A stretch of 64,000 nucleotides of DNA from Actinostola sp. cb2023. Taxonomy: Eukaryota; Cnidaria; Anthozoa; Actiniaria; Actinostolidae. Of the stretch, positions 41,601 through 51,585 are shown piece after piece; position 1 is the first letter of the stretch, and the number at the start of each line of letters is the position of its first letter. Location: contig JAUJYZ010000245.1 in the NCBI GenBank assembly GCA_033675265.1, forward strand, positions 216,001 to 280,000. Reading direction: 5' to 3'. The notes beneath the pieces were generated by a model, which saw only the letters and a list, made by a program, of their open reading frames with translations, was not told the DNA's origin and searched no databases. Position numbers and translations under genes: made by a program.

Positions 41601-44600
41601 TTGAGGATTGTGTAATACGATCATGATATGATATGGCATATTAGACATGCGCATTGATTACCTCCAGCACATGACGCACTGCAAGATCCATATCGGGCAG
41701 TCTTCCATTTAAGCTGCGCATGCTTGGGTAGCACTATGGTGGAGTTTGGCACAGAAAACTCGTATTTCACTCCTGGGTTCTTTTCTCGTCCTCGTAACAA
41801 AATCTAAGGAGAAAAGTATCAAATAAACTATATATTTTGTTCAGCTACAAAATTGGATTGGTGGTCACGCTACTGTGGATTGGTGGTCACGCTACGGTAG
41901 ATTGGTAGTCACGCTACGGTGGATTGGTGGTCACGCTACGGTGGATTGGTGGTCACGCTACGGTGGATTGGTAGTCACGCTACGGTGGATTGGTGGTCAC
42001 GCTACTGTGGATTGGTGGTCACGCTACGGTGGATGGGTGGTCACGCTACTGTGGATTGGTGGTCACGCTACGGTAGATTGGTAGTCACGCTACGGTGGAT
42101 TGGTGGTCACGCTACGGTGGATGGGTGGTCACGCTATTGTGGATTGGTGATCACGCTACGGTGTATTGGTGCTCACGCTTCAGTGTAATGGTGGTCACGC
42201 TACGGTGGATTGGTGGTCACGCTACGGTGGATTGGTGGTCACGCTACGGTGGATTGGTGGTCACGCTACGGTGGATGGGTGGGTGGTCACGCTATTGTGG
42301 ATTGTTTAATGTTTAATAACACTTTGTCAACTACAACAATATAACATAACATAAAATAAAATAGATACAATAATAATAAGGAAAAAAAACGATACACAAT
42401 GAACAAAGAAACTAAAACTAAAGATGTTGACGGGATGGTGGCAGGGGGAAACTAAATTCCCATTCAAAGGCTACCCTCCTAAATATATAAGTAACAACAA
42501 AAACAACAACATCAACAGAGAAAAAACAACAACAACAACAAAATGTAAATATAAAATGTAAATATGCAAAAACAGGTGACACGCCAATAACTGCCAATAA
42601 TAGAGGGTGTCCGCTAATAACTGCCATCGCCAAAGAGCATCCCTGCTGAATTACTGGTCTAAAAGCATGCTGGATGAGGGAGCAAGCATAAAAGTGGTGA
42701 GGCTAAAATCCGTATAATTTACTACCTGTGGACAAAAAAGTGGTGGGGGCTACAGCCCTACTACTGCGGATGTTTTCTTTTGAAATTGGTGATCACGCTA
42801 CGGTGTATTGGTGATCACGCTTCAGTGTATTGGTGGTCACGCTACGGTGGATTGGTGGTCACGCTACGGTAGATTGGTAGTCACGCTACGGTGGATTGGT
42901 GGTCACGCTACGGTGGATGGGTGGTCACGCTATTGTGGATTGGTGATCACGCTACGGTGGATTGGTGGTCACGCTACGGTGGATTGGTGGTCACGCTACT
43001 GTGGATTGGTAGTCACGCTACACTGCATTGTAAAGGCAGTGGTACCATCATGATTACTACTCACCAAAACATGAATGGGTACAGTCGTTGGTCCAAGCGA
43101 TCGAATTGAGTCCTTCCCTGAGCTCGATCGTTCATAACGGAACAGTGAGCCTGCGATCTTGTAGGTCCGCGGATTAGTTATGTCAAAGTTTCCATTAAAA
43201 AAGAAATTGCCTTTTTCGTCCGCGAGAGCTGAAAATGAAGGAAAATCTGCTTGTGAACGAGTGTCTCTATACCTTCGCTATATCACAGTACAGTGGAACC
43301 CGGCCTTACGGACACCCGGTTAATACGGACACCCGACGATGAGCGAAGACAGAGGAACGATCGATTCGCGCGCGCAGTTCCTCCTTGAACTCATGCGCAT
43401 CGCTATTATTCATTCGAATTCAATCATTCGTTCATTCATTCATTCATTGTTCTAACTTACCCAGAAAGTGTCCTGCTGATTCAACCTCGGTGATGATAAT
43501 ATTAGTCGCACTTAGTGGTATCACGAGGAATTCTTTGTAACCTTATAGAGATAATAAAGTGCTTAGAATTCGCTCTACAGACAAGATGGCGGCTATTACA
43601 ATTTACCATAATCCTTTGCGAACCTAAATCAGTACCACTCACATCTACAAACTGTCTGACACGTTCACATAAATAAAGCAGATAAGAGCCGCACACTTTC
43701 TATATGGTGTAGTGCTTTATGCGGGCAAAGGTTTGTGATCCAATGCACTGATCTGCAATATATTTTCGTAACGAATATTTGCTATGCAGCACTGAAGTCT
43801 GGCTTCCACCCGAGGGATCAGTTAATGTCGATTCGATCGTCCCAGATTTGCCCGATGTACGAGGACACCTCACATTGAATGTCGACATTGATCTGGGTCG
43901 AACGTGAACAGAATTGGAAACGATTATATTGTGTGGGGGGGGACCATTTTTTTTTCTTTCTTAAATTTAAAAAAAAAAAAAAAAAATTGCCTCTCTTTTC
44001 CGTCTTCCCGAGTCCAAAGGAATTGTAGTGATATACTTACCGTCACCAACTCCATTAAATTCACCAGCGATTGTTCGACAGTTTTCTCCATTACCGTTAC
44101 ATACTCGGCACTTGTCTTCCTTGGCGCTGGAGTGCATAATGAGGTCACACCCTAAAGGCTGCGAAAGTCGTGAAACAGTTGGAAGAGTGGATCTTTGATG
44201 ATAAAAATGGTTTACCGGTTTTCTCTCTCGGTTTCAATGGATTGCTAAAACGTTTTGCTTTCTAAAGAGCGCTACAATGAATTTTGCATTACTTTTAGCA
44301 TATCTCTATTGGCACTAAGATGTCAAATGCTAAGGGGAGGGAGATGAAAGGAAGAAACGAAGGGAAAAAGTGAAGGGAAATAATTATTATTTTGCATCAT
44401 TTTCACTAGATACGCGCTTTTTCAAAAACCTTGGAATTCAAGAGCGTGCGGGGTTTTCCCCGTGTTCTCTCATTCCTATTCTTATCCAGCCACTTGACAA
44501 CGTCTTCTCAACCATGCACATGGTTCAACAGTGCACGACCTTCAATATCATTACCTCACAAATGCGTACTAATAACTTCTTGAGAATTTAGATGATATCA

Positions 44601-47076
44601 ATAAGACTAATCTAACTTACCTCACACTTTCCATTCACGCATATGTCGTAGCCACCTGGCCTGCATCTGGTGCCGTCAACAACGTTGGCTGCCCATCGAT
44701 AGTAGAAGTACTCTCCTTTAGGCATACAGTTTAATGCACATGTGTCGTGCTCTGATAACAGGGTTAAGAGTCGAACAAATATTAATTTAAAAGAAGTGTG
44801 TGTAACGTCTGGTAATTAAGTACTCATCAACCATAGAGTTGGTATGAGTGGGGAAACCTAAGGCACGGAGTTACGGTCAATCAACCAATCACAGCGCGCC
44901 AAATCATTGCACAATGAATCAGATTGCTTGGACACGGCGCGCCGTACCGTAACTACTTCCCACTCATACGAAAACGACTCTATCCATGGGCGTGTTACAA
45001 AAGTGTAACCTTTGTACTCCTTGATAAAAGACGCATTTGTTAAATGTTAGCCTCCATTTATTGTGAATTATGTACATATACTAACGAGAATGCGAAAGAA
45101 TGTTGACAATCAACAATAGAAACCTTTTTTATTACACGGGTTATTCTCTGGATTGAGGCTGAGCAAATATAATATAATAATGTAATAATAATTTATTTAA
45201 ACACGTAATCACCTAAGAGCTACAAAGCTCGTTAAAACGTGAACAAAAACAAATATATAAAAAATACGTCTTTTGTTCAGTAGAATAAAGATGAGAGCAG
45301 ACTAAGGTTTTATCACAACATACTTGACAAATATTACAATTCCTCAGACTTGCAAAGTGATACATAACTACCAGACAAGCATCTGGACCGAAGAGAAAGT
45401 AAAGAAGAAGTGCCAGAGAATAGTGGATTGACACAGTGGAAACAAAAGCCCGAGGGACGTGTTTTCAAGGTAAAATAACATCTCCCTGGTAGTGACATCA
45501 TGGGTCAAAGTCCAAATGACCACCCTTCCCCAAAGGTGCTATATGGAAGGGATATACTACTACTACTACCAGCGCGTAAGCAACAAAGGTATTGACAATG
45601 GTTTATCAGGTATATAAGGAACCCATTTGTACTTTTTGCCTTGCAATGTGACGTCATGGGTCAAAGTCCAAATGACCACCCCTCCCCAAAGGTGTTATAT
45701 GGAGGAGGTATACTACTACTACTACCAGCGCGTAAGCAACAAAGGTATTAACAATGGTTTACCAGGTATATAGGGAACCCATTTGTACTTTTTGCCTTGC
45801 AGTGTTTTGTTGTTAAACTTAGCACACTGTTCATAACGGTAGTCCCCAGACCCAGCCGGACAGTCCTGAAAAACAAATGACGTCATTAACTACATATGAC
45901 GTCAAAGACGTTAAATCTTTTGGTAAAATATGTTTCTGCGTGACTTCCAATGGAAGGTATATTTATTTATAGCACACTACATGCTGTATATGCCGCTGTA
46001 TACATGGTATATAAGACTAACGAACGAACATTTTTCATCCATTCGATTTGCGTGACAAACCGGTAACCTGTTCGTAATTATGCTCACGTTTACGTATATC
46101 ACGCATCGACTTGCGTTGTCGTTGTTGGAACTAGCTTTTTAATATTTTCGCTCGCGTGTTCACAATCAATTTCCGATCGATAAAATCAGCGAATAGCATT
46201 AACAGTATGCTATCTATAAACGTAAAAAAAAAAAATAAAAAATAAAAAAAATCTATAAACGTAGCAACGTGACGTCATGCACGACAACATGTTACACGCA
46301 ACTGAGATATATGAAGACGCGTTTGTCGTGAGTGAACTATCACGCGATATTTACTTACCTGGATATTACACGTCCTGTACTTCCGTCTTGGTTCAGGACA
46401 GGACTTTGAACCATCATCCCTGCAATGCATCGTGTGTTAATTAGTCAGTTACTCTATATAGAGATACGATTGAACTGTTCCAGCTGTGTCTACTATATTT
46501 AGCCAATGTTCAGTATCTGCTCTCCCATTTATCCCTCCTATTTCAGCCCTTGGAATTTTCTTTTACGAAGAAAAATTTCAACCTCACGTAACATCTAGAG
46601 TTACGTAACATCTAGAGTTACGTAACATCTAAACTCACGTAACATCTAAGCTTACGTATAACATCTAAACTTACGTAATATCTAAACTCACGTAACATAT
46701 AAACTTACGTATAACATCTAAACTTACGTAACATCTAAACTTACGTAACATCTAAACTTACGTAACATCTAAACTTACGTAATATCTAAACTTACGTAAC
46801 ATCTAAACTTACGTAATATCTAAACTCACGTAACATCTAAATTTACGTAATATCTAAACTTACGTATAACATCTAAACTTACGTAATATCTAAACTTACG
46901 TAACATTTAAACTTACGTAACATTTAAACTTACGTAACATCTAAGCTTACGTAATATCTAAACTTACGTAACATCTAAACTTACGTAACATCTAGACACT
47001 TTCTGTCTTGATACGAGATGCCCACGGCGCATGTACGAGAGCATGGTGACCATTCTCCCCACTCATCGTCCAACTC
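35534..47076 (-). CDS. ADAMTS-like / papilin-type matrix glycoprotein - whole visible gene
   Basis: Eighteen exons, listed separately, join in one frame of 3243 nt (1080 residues plus stop), with all phases agreeing. Domain order: TSP1 repeat, ADAMTS cysteine-rich module, ADAMTS spacer, six more TSP1 repeats, a Thr/Pro-rich mucin-like linker, two Ig domains and a C-terminal PLAC domain. This is the arrangement of ADAMTS-like proteins and papilins, secreted glycoproteins that bind matrix and modulate ADAMTS proteases or microfibrils. No metalloprotease, disintegrin or Kunitz sequence was found, so it is not called a protease. The first exon seen begins inside TSP1-1 in phase 0. The exon with the start codon and signal peptide was not identified in the 47-62 kb stretch. 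Many TSP1 exons start at the Cys after the Trp motif, in phase 0, typical of TSP1 shuffling. Confidence 0.9.
36094..36372 (-). CDS. ADAMTSL exon: Ig domain 2
   Basis: Encodes a second I-set domain: EEEIVLECISQGKPAPSVYW and ITIKNARSVDSGSYECRAEH. Acceptor atttcag, donor gtaaga, phase 1 at both ends. Poly(C) and poly(G) runs (about 35815-35840 and 35916-35940) occup the following intron. Confidence 0.95.
37275..37514 (-). CDS. ADAMTSL exon: Ig domain 1
   Basis: Encodes one I-set immunoglobulin domain: EVLMRCRATGSPPPRISWRR holds the first Cys and Trp, and LRIDKVTTEDEGNYTCFAGN holds the D-E-G-x-Y-x-C motif. Acceptor ttaccatag, donor gtgagt, phase 1 at both ends (an exon type that shuffles freely). 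Confidence 0.96.
37727..38431 (-). CDS. ADAMTSL exon: Thr/Pro-rich mucin-like linker
   Basis: A single 705-bp exon encoding tandem hexapeptides ETPTTT with KGPTTT, KRPTTT and KEPATT variants, starting VVTQGPKEPTKTAQ and ending VQIPASIVHRPNDV. Such Thr/Pro arrays are normally densely O-glycosylated and extended. Phase 1 at both ends. The plus-strand valine-rich frame over it is a shadow. Confidence 0.92.
38572..38716 (-). CDS. ADAMTSL exon: TSP1-7
   Basis: Encodes CSKSCEIGIRRREVKCFADS, RWCDKKDKPAEVEVCLVDHC and RP. This completes the last TSP1 repeat (GRWCDKKDKP is close to the consensus). Acceptor gatcgtcag, donor gtaatt, phase 1. Confidence 0.94.
38756..39335. repeat. (CTTC)n array, about 0.57 kb
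   Basis: Nearly pure CCTT tetranucleotides with a few TTTTATCC interruptions, in the intron between the TSP1-6 and TSP1-7 exons. The transcript carries the GAAG strand, a purine-rich tract able to form triplex DNA. Confidence 0.97.
39403..39582 (-). CDS. ADAMTSL exon: TSP1-6
   Basis: Encodes CTSSCGTGMQMRNVICAVQE, CNASYVMPSIRKCFSRPC and GWYIYPWQP. Phase 0 at both ends. Acceptor gtttcag, donor gtaagt. Frames running into the neighbouring (CTTC)n array are artefacts. Confidence 0.93.
39605..39740. mobile_element. Small foldback with GGCCATTTTGTG / CACAATATGGCC arms
   Basis: AGGGTTTTTCACCGCGGCCA at the left is mirrored by TATGGCCGCTGAAAACCCTA at the right, within the 200-bp intron between the TSP1-5 and TSP1-6 exons. 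GATGACGTCA words flank both sides. Confidence 0.7.
39780..39959 (-). CDS. ADAMTSL exon: TSP1-5
   Basis: Encodes CYPKCGQGVSTRMVYCVS, CNNSTRPSSHKQCFSDGTCP and IWHGSQWSR. Phase 0 at both ends. Acceptor ttaaacag, donor gtaaga. The usual Ser-Thr between the first cysteines is Pro-Lys here. Confidence 0.93.
40080..40250 (-). CDS. ADAMTSL exon: TSP1-4
   Basis: Encodes CSASCGEGQVTREIRCHD, CDVTTKPKTAARCNPGPCT and VTWSATKWSP. It begins at the first Cys of the repeat and ends with the Trp motif of the following one, in phase 0 at both ends. Acceptor ttcttctag, donor gtaggt. Confidence 0.95.
40326..40775. repeat. 20-bp palindromic minisatellite split by a foldback
   Basis: A unit of 20 bp, ACCATATATGGAAATTCATT, is repeated about eight times (40330-40490) and resumes at 40727-40765. 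Between them is an inverted-repeat insertion with arms of about 55 bp (40544-40600 and 40666-40722, AAGACGAGGTTCTATACCTT and its complement). Confidence 0.9.
40809..41013 (-). CDS. ADAMTSL exon: TSP1-3
   Basis: Encodes WFISGWSACSVTCGRGKQVR, then VHCEHVVEGG and MRTCILQRYCP, a complete TSP1 repeat, and VWNLLAWSQ, the Trp motif of the next. Acceptor cgactacag, donor gtatgt, phase 0. Confidence 0.95.
41158..41304. mobile_element. Short element with ACTCGGCGGGCT ends
   Basis: CACTCGGCGGGCT at about 41162 is mirrored by AGCCCGCCGAGT at about 41291-41302, enclosing some 120 bp. It lies in the intron between the TSP1-2 and TSP1-3 exons. No target duplication is evident. Confidence 0.65.
41367..41493 (-). 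CDS. ADAMTSL exon: TSP1-2
   Basis: Encodes YQYRKVTCVRDRDQKQV, then TKPTIKRKCNSQPCPS, the body of a TSP1 repeat with the R-x-V-x-C and C-N-x-x-P-C motifs. The acceptor gttgtag was chosen over an AG six bases later because only it keeps frame. Donor gtgagg, phase 2. Confidence 0.92.
41662..41803 (-). CDS. ADAMTSL exon: end of spacer and start of TSP1-2
   Basis: Encodes GREKNPGVKYEFSVPNSTIV, with the spacer's NPGIxYEF motif, and then LKWKTARYGSCSASCAG, opening the second TSP1 repeat. Acceptor ctccttag, donor gtaatc, phase 1. Confidence 0.93.
41840..43040. repeat. 22-bp minisatellite split by an insertion
   Basis: A 22-bp unit GGATTGGTGGTCACGCTACG is repeated about 20 times at 41853-42305 and about 11 times at 42785-43022. 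Between them lies about 480 bp of unrelated AT-rich sequence (42306-42783) that reads as an insertion into the array. The array ends about 40 bp from the spacer exon donor. Confidence 0.93.
43065..43228 (-). CDS. ADAMTSL exon: spacer, middle
   Basis: Encodes LADEKGNFFFNGNFDI, then FRYERSSSGKDSIRSLGPTT and VPIHVL: the NGN, Y-R and GPT..P..V.VL motifs of the spacer. Acceptor cattttcag, donor gtgagt, phase 0 at the end. Confidence 0.93.
43461..43541 (-). CDS. ADAMTSL exon: spacer, first part
   Basis: Encodes YKEFLVIPLSATNIIITEVE and AGHFL, matching the start of the ADAMTS spacer (GY..VV.IP.GA..I.V.E...S.NFLAL). Acceptor ctctataag, donor gtaagt, phase 1 at both ends. Confidence 0.9.
44041..44158 (-). 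CDS. ADAMTSL exon: end of cysteine-rich module
   Basis: Encodes PLGCDLIMHSSAKEDKCRVC and NGNGENCRTIAGEFNGVGD, matching the GCD..L.S...EDKCGVCNGxGxxC motif. The acceptor is taken at ctttcgcag (phase 0); the nearer AG at 44152 would break frame. Donor gtaagt, phase 1. Confidence 0.95.
44621..44751 (-). CDS. ADAMTSL exon: cysteine-rich module
   Basis: Encodes HDTCALNCMPKGEYFYYRWA, then DGTRCRPGGYDICVNGKCE, the characteristic CALNC...DGTxC...DICVxGxC pattern of ADAMTS cysteine-rich modules. Acceptor gttatcag, donor gtaagt, phase 0 at the end. Confidence 0.95.
45493..45804. repeat. 156-bp tandem duplication with a dead exon fragment
   Basis: Two direct copies (45493-45647 and 45648-45804), about 92% alike, share GTCAAAGTCCAAATGACCAC and GAACCCATTTGTACTTTTTG. 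The second includes the 3' part and donor of the WVPY exon. The first repeats that exon part, but its donor GT is changed to AT (CCTGataaac) and it has no acceptor, so it is not used. Confidence 0.9.
45763..45865 (-). CDS. ADAMTSL exon: start of cysteine-rich module
   Basis: Encodes DCPAGSGDYRYEQCAKFNNK and KKYKWVPYIP, the family's DFRxxQCxxF and WVPY motifs. Acceptor gtttttcag, donor CCTG/gtaaac, phase 1. Part of this exon is duplicated in tandem just downstream (45493-45647). Confidence 0.92.
46359..46419 (-). CDS. ADAMTSL exon: end of TSP1-1
   Basis: A 61-bp exon encoding DDGSKSCPEPRRKYRTCNIQ. Its cysteines complete the first TSP1 repeat (compare R.YRSCNTEDCP of ADAMTS). Acceptor gcattgcag, donor gtaagt, phase 0 at the end. 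Confidence 0.9.
46585..47000. repeat. 17-bp minisatellite built from a splice donor
   Basis: Twenty-four copies of a 17-bp unit (on the minus strand TTTAGATGTTACGTAAG, with GATATTAC and GTATAAC variants) run from the end of the TSP1-1 exon into the intron. The exon's own last bases, CTAGATGTTAC/gtaag, are the first copy. Every unit therefore repeats a donor-like GTTAC/GTAAG. Confidence 0.95.
46985..47076 (-). CDS. ADAMTSL exon: start of TSP1-1
   Basis: Encodes WGEWSPCSRTCAVGISYQDR and KCLDVT, the WxxWxxCSxTC opening of a thrombospondin type 1 repeat. Acceptor gtttttcag, phase 0. The donor TTAC/gtaagt, phase 2, lies at the edge of a minisatellite made of copies of this donor. It is the first exon of the gene that can be recognised. 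Confidence 0.9.
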
Positions 47077-49500
47077 CTGAAAAACGTTAAAAAAAAAATT
47101 TTAATCATCATGTCGTGCCTCGGTTGGATTTCAAATCCGATGCGGTTTTTATCCGTGATAAGCGCTTTATCTTGTAGCGGGACCCCATATCGAGAGATTG
47201 TAACAATAAACAAATGATATCACTCAATCTGATTCGAACCAATGACCTTTTGGAATGACAGGGAGAGTCGATGGCAAACAGTCGTTATAGGGACTCAGAT
47301 TATTTGCTGGTGACAAACCGAGGAATTACTTCGTTCATTTATTATATAAACAACATCGCTTTGCATGAGGTTTGAATTCCACATTTTATACTAGTTTTGT
47401 TTCTCCCTTTCCTCCTCTTCTCATTGTATCCATCCATTATTCCATCCATCTATTATTCCATCCATCCATTATTCCATCCATTATTCCATCCATCCATTAT
47501 TCCATCCATCTATTATTCCATCCATCTATTATTCCATCCATTATTCCATCCATCCATCATTCCATCCATCTATCTATCCTCCTTCCCTCCCTTTATCCAT
47601 CCATCCATCATTCATTCATTCATTCGGTCGTCCTACCACATCATGACCTTTTCTTCTCAGTTATACTTTTGACACGAGCCCATGAGTGCTTTCGAATCAT
47701 GTGTACATTTGTTCTCTATAAATCCTCCCATCCATCCTTTCATCCACAACATTCATCTACCCAATCATTCTTCCATATATCCGTCCTTCCGTCCACTTAA
47801 TCCATCTGCCATTCCATCCATCATTCCATCCTTACATCCATCCTCATTTCCTTCATTCACCCATCCACCTATTCATTCATTCATTCATTGATTGATAGCA
47901 TCCAACTATTATTCCATCCAACAATCCATCATTCCATCCGTCCATCATTCCATCCATCCATCCTCCCTCCCTCTATCCATCCATCATTCCATCCATCATT
48001 CCATCCTCCCTCCCTCTATTTATCCATCATTCCATCCATCCCTCCATCCATTATTCCATCCATCCTCCCTCCCTCTATCCATCCATCATTCCATCCATCC
48101 ATCCATCCTCCCTCCCTCTATCCATCCATCATTCCATCCATCCATCCTCCCTCCCTCTATCCATCCATCATTCCATCCATCCTCCCTCCCTCCCTCTATC
48201 TATCCATCATTACATCCATCTGTCCATCCATCCTTCCTTCCTCCCTCTATCTATCCATCAATACATCCATCTGTCCATCCATCCTCCCTCCCTCCCTCTA
48301 TCCATCCAACATTCATTCGGTCGTCCGTTCATTTGTTCGTTGGGTTCTTTATAAACCTCTTTAAATCGTCGGTTTGTGTGTGTATCAGTTCGTGCCATTC
48401 CATTGGCACCATTCCCTACCCAGACCAACCCATCAATAATCTGCGACATTTTAACTTGATCAAGTAATCTACATTTCATCACGGTTGCAATTATGGTAGC
48501 AATAGCCAGATCTTATCTACAACCACTTTATTCGCTTGATCAAATATTAAATTGAAAACCATTAGCAATGATGTCTGAAGATAAGTCTCCGTTTTAGTCT
48601 CGTCAGGGACACTCTCTCTCTCTCTCTCAAGCGCGTTGCGTGAAGAAACTAAAGAGGGCTCACTGTGAAGGAGATTACCCGGCGGCACACTAGCTTGAGA
48701 GTGAACTGTATCAGTTCTGAGTGATTTGAGAAGAGTGAACAACCGATTACCGCAGATCGCTTTATAACATCATTGCCGACTTGATTGGCATTGCCAAAGG
48801 TTGCATTTTTAGCGTTACTGCAATGCTAATTACACAATGGAACCTACAATATGATGAAAGACGCAATACATGAAGCCATACTTGAACAGCGTCAGAACTG
48901 ATTTCTTTGTATTGAATAGAATTCCTAAGATATTTACTGCTAAACTAGAATCATTCGGTTCGGTGGGTTGATCACACTACGACGGTCCGTGTGGTCAGGT
49001 GCGGTAAACCAGTTTCCACTACGATGACCTGATTGGATTAGACAAGCGAGAACATAGATTCGATGAATTTTACAAATTAAAAACATGAGCATAGCACGCA
49101 TTCTTGAAAATCCCTCCCGATATGGAATTACAAAAACAAAGCATTACTAATTAAAAAACCATCAGAGTTCGGAGATTTCGCAATTATGATTTGCAGTAAA
49201 TTCCCCAAATTTCCAATATGGAGGAGCTATATGGTCTGCCTGAAGCCCAGCCTGTGAACAGGCTCAAAGGGGAGGGGGGAGGGGGGGAGGGGGAAGGAAA
49301 CAGGCTACTGAAGCCCAGCGCCTGTGCACCTCTAAGAAAGGCACGGCTGCAGAGATTATGTCTGTCACTACGCGACGGGCCGCACGGTGCTAAACGCAAC
49401 ACTCGTACTTAGAAAAACAAACGATTAGCTTTAGCTTGAACAGTGATTATTGTCCAAGGTGATAATCATGGCGGAGGGTAATGAAAACATTACGAATATT
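47077..49500. other. Gene-poor stretch with an ATCC-type array
   Basis: No exon is recognised, although the matrix protein's signal-peptide exon should lie upstream somewhere. From about 47428 to 48310 the DNA is a degenerate (ATCC)n field with CCCTCC interruptions. A short CT run lies at about 48612-48628. Ser/Pro-rich translations are artefacts. Confidence 0.65.
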
Positions 49501-49527
49501 AAACCCCTTCAGGATAGATGCTAGTCT

Positions 49528-49606
49528 CCCTCGCAGCCGTTTTAGAAAGGGACCGAAGGGAGTGGAGCAAGACTAAAAACGGCTGCGAGGGAGACTAGAT
49601 AGATGC
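49528..49606. mobile_element. CTCGCAGCCGT hairpin element, copy 2
   Basis: TAGTCTCCCTCGCAGCCGTT mirrored by AACGGCTGCGAGGGAGACTA, with about 35 bp between them. The same outer sequence as 11890-11972. Confidence 0.85.
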
Positions 49607-49679
49607 ACAACTTAATCTATCATTTCAGCATTTTATGGGCTTGTCCGGCCTACTACGTATACCGATAAATCATCCCGCA

Positions 49680-50118
49680 AACACCTAACATTCCATGATC
49701 TCCTGCTTTCCCCATCGCGCTTTAATACACCGAGGTATAGATAGGTATAGAATGGCTATCTCCACCCTCATGGTAGCAAACTTGGAACTCGTAGAAACCA
49801 TATCTGGAAATTTAGACAGGATAAAGCAACTAAAGACACTTATTTTTACTCTTTTTTTCCTCGTACCATCAGAGCTTGGAATACTTTGCCTGGCGATATA
49901 GTAGGAAGTAATTCCTTAGCGACTTTTAAAGCTAAGATTTTAACTCATTATGCTACCTAACTAGATTTTTAATATAGATTTTTGCAACATTATAGATTTT
50001 ATCATCTTAATATATATCGATTTATTTTGTTTTTATAGTATTTTTACATGTTATTTTATACAGTTGGTGTGATGTCCTCGGAGTTTACTGACTTAATAAA
50101 TGTAGATGTAGATGTAGA
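49680..50118 (+). mobile_element. LINE (non-LTR retrotransposon) 3' end
   Basis: In one plus-strand frame the DNA reads DTYFYSFFPRTIRAWNTLPG, then SNSLATFKAKI and a stop at about 49959. This is the very common C-terminal end of reverse transcriptases of CR1/Jockey-like LINEs (YSFFPRTIRDWNSLP). A short AT-rich 3' region ends in ATGTAGATGTAGATGTAGAT, the kind of short tandem tail such elements have. Upstream the frame is broken, so only about 0.4 kb of the 3' end is present. Confidence 0.8.
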
Positions 50119-50424
50119 TCATGGAGACCAGCATATAGTTCCACCAACTCTGATGGCGAAAGGATGTCTATGTTTATATGGGTAACAAAATACATATCCA
50201 AGCTCGAAGGTATGTAAAGGCACGCCATGACACTTGGTGCTAATGACTGACAAGAACTGCGATGAAAAGTCAAACATCTGCTCGTACAAATGCGATTAGT
50301 TATATATGAAAAACGTTTTCGGTATCGATAAGTTGTGCCATAAATCCACACGTGTTTCCGTCTTCACCCTTGAAGCCTCGAGCAATGGTGTAGTTTATAA
50401 CCACGGCCTCTGACACGGTTGTTC

Positions 50425-51115
50425 TGGGCCACATGGAAAAGAAGGACTGGACTATGGACTATGGACTGGACTATGGACTGGGGTATGAAACATGAATACA
50501 TGATTTATAAGCACCTTTTTTTATTTTTTTTATTTTAAGAAATGAATAATATTTGAATATATTATGACCGAAAATTCAGAGATATTTGTAATTTCCTTTC
50601 ATTGTACTGGGGTACCTGACTCTGATTAGTCTGCAAACTATTTTCAGGTATCCCAACACCTAACTATCTGTATTTTTTTTTCCTAACTTATTTATTAATA
50701 TTTTAAAAATGGTGTAAATTGAATAAACGACCACTAGGTAAACATTGAAAAAAAGCTGTGCTTTTTATAAGATTCACCGATCAGTTAAATAATTAATTCG
50801 AATCGTCAAAATTGGATACAAATAAAGAAATAAATTATATCCGCTAGGTTCAATATTACAGACATTCCCGCATAAACAGTTGACATATGTGTTAGTAAAA
50901 AAAAAAAAGGTGCTTATAAATCATGTATTCATGTTTCATACCCCAGTCCTTAGTCCAGTCCATAGTCCAGTCCATAGTCCAGTCCATAGTCCAGTCCATA
51001 GTCCAGTCCATAGTCCAGTCCATAGTCCAGTCCATAGTCCAGTCCATAGTCCAGTCCATAGTCCAGTCCATAGTCCAGTCTTCCTTTTCCATGTGGCCGT
51101 TGTTCTGTTACTACC
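50425..51115. mobile_element. Foldback element with unequal 12-bp minisatellites in its arms
   Basis: CCACATGGAAAAGAAGGACT at the left is mirrored by the right arm ending CTTCCTTTTCCATGTGGCC. GGTATGAAACATGAATACAT is mirrored by ATGTATTCATGTTTCATACC. Each arm contains the unit GACTGGACTATG or its complement, with about three copies at 50445-50480 and about eleven at 50946-51080. Confidence 0.88.
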
Positions 51116-51585
51116 AGGTTGTTTCCGAGTTCGTGTCGTGATACGGATCATTGAAGAGTGCACGCGACTATAATGAGTCTATTAGTACCAAATCCTTGGA
51201 GTATTTTGAGAGTTCTCATTCAAGCTCTTCGGTCACTTGGCATTGACCGAGCTTTTATTCAAGGATCCCAAACATTTTCAAGTATACAAAAGGTTTGAGG
51301 ATTAAACAGAGCGGAGCGGAACAGGCATTTAAATATCCATCCTCCCTAATTTTTAGGTCATTTTTCTCCCTGCTCCCTGTTTGTTTCGGTTGTTTTGAAC
51401 TCCTCCCTCTATATTTTTAGACCATTTTTCTCCATCCTGTTATTTTCTCCATGCTGTTATTTTGAACTATTTCTCCCTCCTCCCTGATCCGTTCCTCTCC
51501 GCTCTAAACAATAAATCTTCTGGACAATTGCGTTACCTTCAAATGTTCTTTTAATCATGTCCCGATTTTAACGTACTTTACCCTG

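Noticed and set aside
43296..43345. Tandem TACGGACACCCGG words as a regulatory site
   Set aside because: A short repeated phrase that looks like part of a dispersed repeat; nothing ties it to regulation.
47215..47300. tRNA B box-like GGTTCGAATC on the minus strand
   Set aside because: No A box at the required distance and no acceptor stem.
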